Below, in pieces: positions 16,529 through 24,310 of a stretch of 44,415 bases of DNA; position 1 is the stretch's first letter, and every line of letters begins with the position of its first letter. Where the stretch lies: contig JALSTB010000114.1 in NCBI GenBank assembly GCA_026983955.1, forward strand, positions 1 through 44,415, in the 5' to 3' direction. The translations under genes and the position numbers were made by a program. Source of the stretch: Melioribacteraceae bacterium (GTDB taxonomy: Bacteria; Bacteroidota; Ignavibacteria; Ignavibacteriales; Melioribacteraceae). The notes below the pieces were generated by a model, which was given only the letters and a program-made list of their open reading frames with translations, searched no databases and was not told the origin of the DNA.

Positions 16529-17773
16529 TTACTCGTACAAAAAATATTTTTTTGCCCTGTTTCTGAATTCTTCTTGATCTTTGTTCAAGTAATCTCTGAT
16601 TTTGTCGAAGGACGAGTGTTTTGTTAACTCTTTTCGAATGTAAGCCGAACCTATGGCTTTATCGAATGCTTTCTGCTGATTCAATGTTGACATTTCAAAA
16701 AGATTTTTTCCGGGATAAAGCTTGCGTAACACTTCCATTGCAATGAATTGAATTTGCAAAAGATTTACTTTCCGGTAATCGGTTATATGGATTTGAATTC
16801 CGTGCAAATGTTTTCCTTTTCCGAATGCATAATACGGAGTGTAGTGGATTGGACGGAAGATTACGCCTTCAAGAGCTTTTTCATTCATTCCCCGGGCAAA
16901 TTTTTCAGCATCAATCCATTCCGCCGCAATGGTTTTAAATGGCAAAGTATAACCGACACCGATTGATAATGAGTTCCGCAGCTCACCAAGAACACCGGTT
17001 GCAACATAATAAAATGCGGTTTCCCAAGTTGGAATATGCGGGGAAGTGGGAATCCATAATAAACCGGTTTCTTTAAAAGTCATTTCACGTTTCCAGTTTT
17101 CCATAGGAACCACAGTGAGTTTGCACTTTATCCCGTTTGCCAATAAACCTTCACCGTTAATGAATTTCGCAAGTTCACCGCAAGTAAGTCCGTAAACATA
17201 CGGAATGGGATATTTACCGATAAAAGAACGGAGTGAATCTTCAATTATATTACCTTCGATTCTTTTACCGCCAAGCGGGTTGGGTCTGTCCAATACAACA
17301 AATTCAATATTATTTTCAGCTGCCGCTTCCATTGCCAAGCCCATCGTACTTATAAAAGTGTATGACCGCGCTCCGATATCCTGGATATCGTAAACCAGTA
17401 CATCAATGCCTTTGAGCATTTCCGGTGTGGGTTTTCTGGTTTTACCGTACAAAGAAAAAACGGGCAAGCCGGTTTTTGAATCGATATAGTTTCCTATTTT
17501 TTCTCCGCCTTCCACGTTCCCGCGCACTCCGTGTTCGGGACCGAAAAGAGCGACAAGGTTCAGTGAACCGGCTTCGAACAAAATGTCTATTGTCGATTTA
17601 AGATTGCTGTCGGTTCCCGTTGGATTGGTAATCAATCCGACACTTTTTCCTTTAAGTATTTCAAAGTTGTTGTCTTTCAGTACTTCAATTCCAGGTTTCA
17701 CTTTGCCGCTTTGGGCAATTATTGTAGAAATGAACGCAATGAATATTATTCCCGCCGAAGCAATTTTTTTCAA
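16529..17773 (-). CDS. namZ: Exo-beta-N-acetylmuramidase NamZ-like (DUF1343, GH171)
   Basis: A 414 aa secreted protein with a signal peptide of about 20 residues (ending IIAQ). The mature part has DUF1343 hallmarks: GIEVLKDNNFEILKGKSVGLITNPTG, LFGPEHGVRGN, LVYDIQDIGARSYTFISTM (about 130-148), LDRPNPLGG, and WIPTSPHIPT. Characterised members release N-acetylmuramic acid from the non-reducing end of peptidoglycan fragments, serving cell-wall salvage. The start is TTG at 17773, overlapping the upstream stop codon by four bases (TTGA) and preceded by AAAAGGAG nine bases away. It is the third gene of a hutI-led operon, an odd pairing of histidine catabolism with muropeptide recovery. Confidence 0.85.
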   Translation of the reverse strand: MKKIASAGIIFIAFISTIIAQSGKVKPGIEVLKDNNFEILKGKSVGLITNPTGTDSNLKSTIDILFEAGSLNLVALFGPEHGVRGNVEGGEKIGNYIDSKTGLPVFSLYGKTRKPTPEMLKGIDVLVYDIQDIGARSYTFISTMGLAMEAAAENNIEFVVLDRPNPLGGKRIEGNIIEDSLRSFIGKYPIPYVYGLTCGELAKFINGEGLLANGIKCKLTVVPMENWKREMTFKETGLLWIPTSPHIPTWETAFYYVATGVLGELRNSLSIGVGYTLPFKTIAAEWIDAEKFARGMNEKALEGVIFRPIHYTPYYAFGKGKHLHGIQIHITDYRKVNLLQIQFIAMEVLRKLYPGKNLFEMSTLNQQKAFDKAIGSAYIRKELTKHSSFDKIRDYLNKDQEEFRNRAKKYFLYE

Positions 17774-18354
17774 TGATTAATCTCCTTTTGCAGTAGTGAA
17801 AATATTTGATTGGAATAATTAAAAATACTTTCCGAAAGCATACCGGACCGTTTGGATATGTTTCCGGCAAGTCCGGCATTGTTTTTACCGGGAAGAGATT
17901 TTATTGTAAATAAAATATTTCCGGTGGCTGCATTAATCAAATTGGCGGATGCATATACTTCGTTGTGTTGATATTTTTCCGAAAATTCGGCAACGGAGCG
18001 GATCATTGAAATTACTTCGTAAGCATGTTTCAGGAAATCGATAAATATTTCCGATATTTGTTCTTGTTTTCCGGAAGTTGCAAAATCCCCGGGAAAATTA
18101 ATCCCATTTGACATGGATTTGAAAATTCCGGAGAGTTCGGAAAATCTTTTTTCATAATGTTCAAGTTGCAGTTGGATTCTTGATAATCTTTTATTTGCTT
18201 CCGTATATTCGCTTGATTTTGTCGCTTCGAAACAAACGTCTGCACTCAACCGGCAAGCGGTACTTGCCATAAAAGCCGATACGGAAAAGTTATCTGTTAC
18301 CGGTTTTGTCGAAATTAATTCGTCCAGAAAATTTTCGGCGATTGACGGTTTCAT
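17770..18354 (-). CDS. Divergent cyclodeaminase/cyclohydrolase (FTCD_C-like) family protein
   Basis: This 194 aa, mostly helical protein fits the FTCD C-terminal/FchA family in length, helix pattern and position beside hutI. Its N-terminal FLDELISTKP aligns with the usual FLDELASxxP, and the later EVYASANLINAATGNILFTI resembles the conserved SDxxVAAxLAxAAxxGAxxNV region. However, the folate-binding PGGGS loop is missing: the sequence continues VTDNFSVSAF. The acidic catalytic segment is also not recognisable. Normal members remove ammonia from formiminotetrahydrofolate or hydrolyse methenyl-folate. This copy may be inactive or repurposed. It sits one base after hutI and overlaps namZ by four bases. 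Family assignment is tentative. Confidence 0.5.
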   Translation of the reverse strand: MKPSIAENFLDELISTKPVTDNFSVSAFMASTACRLSADVCFEATKSSEYTEANKRLSRIQLQLEHYEKRFSELSGIFKSMSNGINFPGDFATSGKQEQISEIFIDFLKHAYEVISMIRSVAEFSEKYQHNEVYASANLINAATGNILFTIKSLPGKNNAGLAGNISKRSGMLSESIFNYSNQIFSLLQKEINH

Positions 18355-18355
18355 T

Positions 18356-19600
18356 TTACGGTTCCTTTTTATAAACCAGTTTACCTTTTTTGACTGTCAT
18401 CCAATTGAGATTTTTCCCAACGTTGTAAACAATGTCTGCGTATTCGTTCGTATCGAAAATAGCAAAGTCGGCATTTTTACCGGTTTCGATGCTGCCGGTT
18501 TCTTTTTCCTTGCCCAGTGCTTTGGCAGCGTTTATGGTTACCGCAGAAATTATTTCTTCGACGGACATTTTCATTTTAATTGCCGCGAAGCTCATTATTA
18601 AGTTCAGATTTTGAATGTGTGAAGAACCCGGATTATAATCCGTTGCAAGTGCGACGAGTGCACCGGAATCGATTAATTTTCGTGCCGGTGCGTAATCATA
18701 ATCCAAGAAGAAAGAAACTCCGGGTAATAACACCGCAACGGTATCCGAACCGGCAATGGCATGAACTTTATCTTCCGGCAGAACTTCCAGATGATCCACG
18801 CTTACCGCATTGTGTTTCAAAGCCGTTTCAAGTCCGCCGATGTTATTAAACTGTTCGGTATGCAGTTTTAATTTCAATCCAGCGTCTTCCGCAGCCGAGA
18901 AAATTACGTCCACTTCACCGGCGGAAAATGCCGTCGATTCGCAAAAAGCATCACAGAATACGGCAAGATTCTGTTCGGCAATGTATGGAATCAATTCATT
19001 TGTAATTATATCGATATATTTTGCATGATCGTTTTTGTATTCAGGCGGAAATGTGTGCGCACCGAGGAAAGTTGGAACAATATCGATCGGGAAAATATCA
19101 TTCAATTTTCCAATAACTTGCAATAATTTAATTTCGTCGTAAAAACTTAATCCGTATCCGCTTTTTATTTCGAGGGTTGTTATACCTTGGGCTATAAAAT
19201 ATTTCACACGTGGAATCACAAGCTCCAGCAGTTCCTCGAATGAAGCTTTTCTGACGGCTTGAACCGTTGTGTTAATTCCGCCGCCAGCTTTGGCTATCTC
19301 TTCGTAAGATTTGCCTTGCAAACGTAATTTAAATTCGTTCGCCCTCGAACCGGCAAAAGCCGTGTGTGTGTGGCATTCTATTAAGCCGGGCAATACGGTT
19401 TTACCGCTCAAATCCAAAACTTCGTCATATTTTCCAGTTGCGTTACGCGTATGAATGAGTTCAACTATTTTACCGTTTTCCGTCACAATTGATGTATCTT
19501 CCAAAACCCCGATTTCCGAAGCCTCGTGCCCGCGCTTTTCATTTTTTCCGTTGGTATCAACCGTAACAATCTGCGCCGGATTCTTAAATAATGTTTTCAT
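18356..19600 (-). CDS. hutI: Imidazolonepropionase
   Basis: A 414 aa amidohydrolase-fold enzyme that hydrolyses 4-imidazolone-5-propanoate to N-formimino-L-glutamate, the third step of histidine degradation. Signature motifs are present in order: PGLIECHTHTAFAGSRANEF (metal ligands H77 and H79), AGGGINTTVQAVR, TLEIKSGYGL, FLGAHTFPPEY, LKLHTEQFNNIGG, SVDHLE, and ATDYNPGSS (third-metal-site Asp). The length is normal. No hutH, hutU or hutG lies in the window, so the rest of the pathway must be elsewhere. It heads a tight minus-strand operon and is divergent from glgA across 139 bases. Confidence 0.95.
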   Translation of the reverse strand: MKTLFKNPAQIVTVDTNGKNEKRGHEASEIGVLEDTSIVTENGKIVELIHTRNATGKYDEVLDLSGKTVLPGLIECHTHTAFAGSRANEFKLRLQGKSYEEIAKAGGGINTTVQAVRKASFEELLELVIPRVKYFIAQGITTLEIKSGYGLSFYDEIKLLQVIGKLNDIFPIDIVPTFLGAHTFPPEYKNDHAKYIDIITNELIPYIAEQNLAVFCDAFCESTAFSAGEVDVIFSAAEDAGLKLKLHTEQFNNIGGLETALKHNAVSVDHLEVLPEDKVHAIAGSDTVAVLLPGVSFFLDYDYAPARKLIDSGALVALATDYNPGSSHIQNLNLIMSFAAIKMKMSVEEIISAVTINAAKALGKEKETGSIETGKNADFAIFDTNEYADIVYNVGKNLNWMTVKKGKLVYKKEP

Positions 19601-19668
19601 TTTAAAACCAGTTTTATAAAATGACGGATTAAAATGTTTTTACAAAAAAAATAACAAAACTGCTAATT

Positions 19669-19709
19669 ACAAAAATTTTTGTCAATAATAAAGCATTTTA
19701 GTAAATTTA
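19669..19709 (+). promoter_or_regulatory. Putative glgA promoter with overlapping 14-bp palindrome in the hutI-glgA divergent region
   Basis: TTTG at 19678-19681, a 20-base spacer and TAAATTTA at 19702-19709, one mismatch from TAnnTTTG. A perfect palindrome ACAAAAATTTTTGT spans 19669-19682 and includes the -33 box, so it could be an operator shared with the divergent hutI operon. At this A+T content a 14-bp palindrome is only moderately improbable. Confidence 0.4.
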
Positions 19710-19739
19710 TATTTTAAAAATCACGGACTCAGGTAAAAA

Positions 19740-21230
19740 ATGGCAGCTCCAAAACAATTAAAGATCCTTTTTGTCACATCTGAAGTTGTACCTTTTGTTA
19801 AGACAGGCGGTTTGGCGGATGTATCTTCGGCTTTACCGCAAAAATTGCAAGCGTTAGGTCATCATGTAAGAATTTTAATGCCGAAATACGGTGCTATTGA
19901 TGAGAGGAAATACAAAATTCACGAGGTTGTCCGGTTGAAAGACCTTTCGACCGAAATAGGAAAAAACGAAGTAATATTTTCCATCCGCTCATCTTTTTTG
20001 GTTGGTGCCAGAGAACGGGTTCAACTTTATTTGCTGGATAACAAACATTATTTTGGAATCAGAAGAAGTTTGTATTCCGATCCAATTACCGGAAAGGATT
20101 TTCCCGATAACGACGAGAGATTTATTTTACTTGCGAAATCGGTTTTCGAGTTGATTAAAAAACTCGGGTGGGTTCCCGATATTATTCATTGCAATGATTG
20201 GCAAGGGGGATTGATTCCGGTTTACTTAAAAACTTTGTATAAAGACGATCCGTTATTCCAAAACGTAAAAACAATTTTTACTATTCACAATTTGGCTTAT
20301 CATCCGGAATTTCCCAAGTCCACTTTTGCCAAAACGGGTTTGCCCGAAAACCTTAATTCCCCAAAAGGTTTGCTTAACGGAAATAAAATCAGTTTCCTGA
20401 GAAGCGGTCTTTTGTTTGCCGATGCAATAACAACCGTTAGTGAAACTTACGCAAAAGAGATTAGCAAGAAGAAAGAATATTCGGGCAACGTTTTTGATGT
20501 TTTGAAAAAAAGAAAAGACTCACTTTACGGAATTACAAACGGAATTGATACGCGCGTATGGAATCCCGAAACGGATAAAATTATTCCCAAAAAGTACTCC
20601 GTTAAAAATATCGCCAATAAAGTAGAGAACAAAAAAGCCCTTTGTGAAAAATTCGGTTTGAAATTCGACGAGGAAAAACCTGTAATCGGAATGATTTCCA
20701 GAATGTATGATGAAAAAGGATTCGATCTTGTTCAGAAATCATTTAAAGAGATGATGAAACTGGATGCATATTTCATTTTGCTCGGTACCGGCGATAAAAA
20801 GTACCACAGGTTTTTCGAAACCGCTTTGATGAAATATCCCGAACAATTTTCATGCTACATTGGTTTTGACGACAGTTTGGCGCATCTGATTGAAGCCGGT
20901 GCGGATATGTTGCTTATGCCTTCTAAAAAAGAACCTTGCGGACTCAACCAAATGTACAGTTTGGTCTACGGCACCATTCCGATTGTACGTGAAACGGGCG
21001 GATTGGCAGACACAGTTAAAAAGTTCGACGAAAAAACCGGCGCGGGTAACGGATTCGTTTTCAAAAAATACGAGACCAAAGACATGATTAGGGAAATTCA
21101 GCGGGCTATTAAAATTTTTAAAGATAAAAAGACCTGGCAAAAGTTGATGAAGACCGGTATGAAATCAAATTTCGATTGGGTGAAACCGGCGAAAAAATAT
21201 ATTGAAATCTACAAAAAAGTGATTGGTTAA
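19740..21230 (+). CDS. glgA: Glycogen synthase (GT5)
   Basis: A 496 aa protein with the GT5 starch/glycogen synthase fold. The N-terminal sugar-nucleotide loop is VKTGGLADV (K21-V28), followed by HHVRILMPKYG, IIHCNDWQGGLIPVYLK, FTIHNLAYHPEFP, and the C-terminal GMISRMYDEKGFDL and MLLMPSKKEPCGLNQMYSLVYGTIPIVRETGGLADTV blocks. It extends alpha-1,4-glucan chains using ADP-glucose, though some members use UDP-glucose. The first gene of its operon, it overlaps the gmhB-like gene by 8 bases. No glgB or glgC is present. Confidence 0.95.
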   Translation: MAAPKQLKILFVTSEVVPFVKTGGLADVSSALPQKLQALGHHVRILMPKYGAIDERKYKIHEVVRLKDLSTEIGKNEVIFSIRSSFLVGARERVQLYLLDNKHYFGIRRSLYSDPITGKDFPDNDERFILLAKSVFELIKKLGWVPDIIHCNDWQGGLIPVYLKTLYKDDPLFQNVKTIFTIHNLAYHPEFPKSTFAKTGLPENLNSPKGLLNGNKISFLRSGLLFADAITTVSETYAKEISKKKEYSGNVFDVLKKRKDSLYGITNGIDTRVWNPETDKIIPKKYSVKNIANKVENKKALCEKFGLKFDEEKPVIGMISRMYDEKGFDLVQKSFKEMMKLDAYFILLGTGDKKYHRFFETALMKYPEQFSCYIGFDDSLAHLIEAGADMLLMPSKKEPCGLNQMYSLVYGTIPIVRETGGLADTVKKFDEKTGAGNGFVFKKYETKDMIREIQRAIKIFKDKKTWQKLMKTGMKSNFDWVKPAKKYIEIYKKVIG

Positions 21231-21822
21231 TTTCAATTTGGCAGGAAGAAACGTTGCTGTATTTCTCGATAGGGACGGTACAATAAATTACGACCCGGGT
21301 TACCTCGGGGATCCGGAAAAAGTTGAACTTCTTCCGGGGGTTGGTGAAGGGATTGCAAAACTTAAAAATGAAACCGGCGCCAAAATAATTGTTATCTCAA
21401 ATCAATCCGGTATTACACGTGGATTGATCAGCGATTCCGATGTAAATGCGGTTAATACGAAAATCAATGAATTGCTTGCTAATTACGGAACGGAAATTGA
21501 CGCATTCTACTATTGTCCGTTTCATCCCGAATTCGATTCGCCCGAAAAAGCCAAATGCCGGAAACCTTCGCCGGAGATGATTCTTAAGGCTGCAAAAGAT
21601 TTCGATATCGATTTGACCGGATCTTATATGGTGGGCGATATGATTACGGATGTTGAAGCAGGTTACAGAGCAGGAACAAAAACGGTACTTCTAACATCTA
21701 ACAAGGAAGAATCTGAAAATTTAACGTTGCAAAACAAAAGTATTATGCCCACTTTTGTAGCTACAAATTTTTTGGATGCTTGCAAATTTATTATTGATGA
21801 TTTTCTAAGGAGAAATAATTGA
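21223..21822 (+). CDS. gmhB: HAD-family histidinol/heptose-bisphosphate phosphatase (GmhB-like)
   Basis: A 199 aa HAD phosphatase. FLDRDGTIN carries nucleophile D16 and acid-base D18; IISNQSGITRG-like residues (VISNQSGITRG) and the late MVGDMITDVEAGYRAGT acidic motif complete the active site. GmhB removes the 7-phosphate of D-glycero-beta-D-manno-heptose 1,7-bisphosphate for lipopolysaccharide core synthesis. The zinc loop reads CPFHPEFDSPEKAKCRKP: Cys and His of the first pair are present, but the CxC of E. coli GmhB is reduced to AxC. The TTG start at 21223 overlaps glgA; a second TTG at 21238 is possible. It overlaps the next gene by four bases. Confidence 0.82.
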   Translation: MVNFNLAGRNVAVFLDRDGTINYDPGYLGDPEKVELLPGVGEGIAKLKNETGAKIIVISNQSGITRGLISDSDVNAVNTKINELLANYGTEIDAFYYCPFHPEFDSPEKAKCRKPSPEMILKAAKDFDIDLTGSYMVGDMITDVEAGYRAGTKTVLLTSNKEESENLTLQNKSIMPTFVATNFLDACKFIIDDFLRRNN

Positions 21823-23009
21823 AACTTCCACGAGTTTTCGGATTTATCCTCGGCTTAATATTGTTTGTCTCTTTAACTGCTTGTGATGACGACCCGGCTT
21901 CGCTTGGTGTTGATTTACTTCCCGGTTCCGATTTTTTGAATTTGGTTCACGCAGACAGTCGGCAACTGAACTTACCTCAAAACGTTTCCGTTTTTACCGA
22001 TTCAATTTCGACCGGAAGTTCCAGTAGAATATTGCTTGGTAAATTTGAAAATCTGGAAGCCTGGATGTTGATCAAATTTAATTTTGTTTTACCCGATTCA
22101 ATTACGAATGCATTAAAAAACGGTGAGATAACAATTCTGAACAGCTGGATTGAATTGCAACCCAATTATATTTTAGGTGATTCCGTCTTTAATAATTTTA
22201 CCTTTGAAGTCAGAAGGATTAACGCCCGGTGGAATCCGAATACATTTACAGCCGACAGTTTGATCACGCTCGATTATGACAATACCAATCTCGCAAGAAA
22301 TTTTTCATATTCCGATACAACCATCCGGTTCGATTTTTCGAACGATGTTGTTTCCGGTTGGTTGAAAAGGCAAGTGGACGATACTCAACCGGACGATAAC
22401 GGAATACTGTTTGTCCCGCTTACCGGGAACATGGTATTGGGCTTTCAGGCTTTAACCTTCAAGCCGGAAGACCCGCAACCGGTGCTGAAAATTGTACTGG
22501 AAAAACAAGGTGAATTTACCGATACAATTTCGGCTACACCAACGAGCGATTTACACGTAATAAAAGGAAGCCAACCGCAAAGCATTCCGGGAAGTTTTAT
22601 TTTGCAAGACGGTTTGCCTCTCCGGGCAAAATACCGCATCGATTTGAGTACGTTGCCTCAAAACAGTGCCGTAAACAAAGCACGGTTAACGTTTTTTATA
22701 AACAAGGAAGCCACAGTTCAAGGCAGTGTGCCAAGCGATTCTCTGGAACTATATATTTATTCCGATTCATTGAAAAATTCGGTGGAAAGACGATACGGTC
22801 GAGTTGTTCTCAAACGGCAAGCCGATGCATACAGCGGTGATGTGACTTCATTCATACAACGATGGCTAAACGGTTTGGATAATCAAGGGATGAGAATCAA
22901 TTTAACGGATGAAGCCAGAGCGTTATCTAAAATTGTTTTGTATTCTCCCTCAGCTGCAGATACGGACAAAAAACCTTTACTTGAAATCGATTATTTGATA
23001 AAAAAATAA
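21819..23009 (+). CDS. DUF4270-like outer-membrane lipoprotein
   Basis: A 396 aa lipoprotein: signal sequence to LTAC with C22, followed by DDDPASLGVDLLPGSDF. This start, and the position next to glgA, match the DUF4270 family frequently encoded beside glycogen synthase in Bacteroidetes. The rest is beta-rich with repeated paired modules resembling DNRLRE-type domains (FIQRWLNGLDNQGMRINL is one conserved-looking strand pair). The acidic run right after the cysteine resembles lipoprotein surface-export signals of the phylum, which is inference. The TTG start is fixed by AAGGAG seven bases upstream and by the four-base TTGA overlap with the gmhB-like gene. The function is unknown. Confidence 0.7.
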   Translation: MKLPRVFGFILGLILFVSLTACDDDPASLGVDLLPGSDFLNLVHADSRQLNLPQNVSVFTDSISTGSSSRILLGKFENLEAWMLIKFNFVLPDSITNALKNGEITILNSWIELQPNYILGDSVFNNFTFEVRRINARWNPNTFTADSLITLDYDNTNLARNFSYSDTTIRFDFSNDVVSGWLKRQVDDTQPDDNGILFVPLTGNMVLGFQALTFKPEDPQPVLKIVLEKQGEFTDTISATPTSDLHVIKGSQPQSIPGSFILQDGLPLRAKYRIDLSTLPQNSAVNKARLTFFINKEATVQGSVPSDSLELYIYSDSLKNSVERRYGRVVLKRQADAYSGDVTSFIQRWLNGLDNQGMRINLTDEARALSKIVLYSPSAADTDKKPLLEIDYLIKK

Positions 23010-23031
23010 ATTATTTAAAAAAGAAAAGTTT

Positions 23032-24294
23032 ATGAAAAAAACAAAAGTTGTAATTTTATTCTCTCTTGCAATTCTGTTAAGCGGAATCTCTTCCGGTATT
23101 TCTTTCGCTCAAGGCGGTTCGGTTTATACACGTTACGGGGTTGGCAATATTTTCAATACTTATTCCGCAAGAAAGTCGACAATAGGACCGGGCGTTTCCG
23201 TGTTCGATAAGTATTTTCTAAGTCCCGTTAACCCCGCTTCATTTGCAAATTTGAAAATCACGAGATTCAGTACAGGTATGAACTATGTCGGTTACAGTTT
23301 GTCGGGTGCAGCTGACAAAGCATTTTATTCGAATACCGATTTTACCGGGTTCTCATTGGGTTTTCCGCTTCAAAGGGATTACGGTGTTTCATTGGTTTTG
23401 GGAATCTTGCCTTACTCGAAAGTTCAATATGCAGTTACCCAAAAAAACATTCAATTAAATGCCGATACAAAATACGATTTGAATTTACAAGGCAGCGGCA
23501 GTATCAACAAATTCTTTATCGGAACTTCATACAAAACCGGCTTCGGATTTAATTTGGGTGCAACCTTCGAAGTTTATACCGGCAGTATTAAAAGAACCTC
23601 GGATATTGCATTTGAACAATTTTCGGATTTTAGCAGTGCAGGATATGAATTAAAACTTGCCTATAACGGTTTGGGTACCACACTTGGCATTATCTCAAAT
23701 GATTTATCGTCAATATTTAATTATTCTAAAATAAATAATTTAAGATTTGGTATTGCTTATAATTTTACGGGCGAGTTGAACACAGACACAACATTAACTT
23801 CTTTTACTCAATTGGGTTCTTCAACGGTAGCCGAAGGACTGACCAAAACCCGGCTCCCTTCAAAATTATTAACTGGATTAAGTTTTGCTTGGGATGAAAA
23901 CTATCTTATTTCTGTGGATTATGTGCTTCAAAACTGGTCGGGTTACACATATAACGGCTTCAAAGATAAGCACTTACAGGATTCCTACGCAATTTCAATC
24001 GGGATGGAATACCACCGCGGGCGCGAAACTTCAACAAGATTTTGGGAACTGTTCAGGTTATGGGGCGGTTTAAGATTTGAAAAGACCCCGTATCTGATTA
24101 ACGGAATTAGTGTTGAAGAATATAGCATCAATACCGGTTTTTCGATTCCCCTCGGTTTGAGAAGTTCCATAGATGTCGGATTTTCTTATGGAATTAGAGG
24201 TTCAAATGAGTTAAATTTAATAAAAGAAAATATTATTAAATCATATATTTCCGTAAATTTGGGAGAAATTTGGTTCATAAGACAAGAGAGATAA
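23032..24294 (+). CDS. Predicted outer-membrane beta-barrel protein
   Basis: A 420 aa protein with a signal peptide of about 26 residues (ending SFAQ). Many alternating hydrophobic/polar strands rich in Y, G, N and S follow. The mature start, GGSVYTRYGVGNIFNTYSARKS, resembles an N-terminal motif seen in uncharacterised Bacteroidetes/Ignavibacteria barrel proteins. The C-terminal strand ends SVNLGEIWFIRQER rather than the canonical terminal Phe. It lies 22 bases after the DUF4270-like lipoprotein gene and 16 bases before the TPR gene, so the three may form an envelope module. Its specific role is unknown. Confidence 0.65.
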   Translation: MKKTKVVILFSLAILLSGISSGISFAQGGSVYTRYGVGNIFNTYSARKSTIGPGVSVFDKYFLSPVNPASFANLKITRFSTGMNYVGYSLSGAADKAFYSNTDFTGFSLGFPLQRDYGVSLVLGILPYSKVQYAVTQKNIQLNADTKYDLNLQGSGSINKFFIGTSYKTGFGFNLGATFEVYTGSIKRTSDIAFEQFSDFSSAGYELKLAYNGLGTTLGIISNDLSSIFNYSKINNLRFGIAYNFTGELNTDTTLTSFTQLGSSTVAEGLTKTRLPSKLLTGLSFAWDENYLISVDYVLQNWSGYTYNGFKDKHLQDSYAISIGMEYHRGRETSTRFWELFRLWGGLRFEKTPYLINGISVEEYSINTGFSIPLGLRSSIDVGFSYGIRGSNELNLIKENIIKSYISVNLGEIWFIRQER

Positions 24295-24310
24295 AAAAAG
24301 GAGTGTAAAA

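Noticed and set aside
16440-16530. Terminator hairpin after the NamZ gene
   Set aside because: ATTAAC/GTTAAT arms exist, but the inner stem is broken by bulges and no clean U-tract follows on the minus strand.
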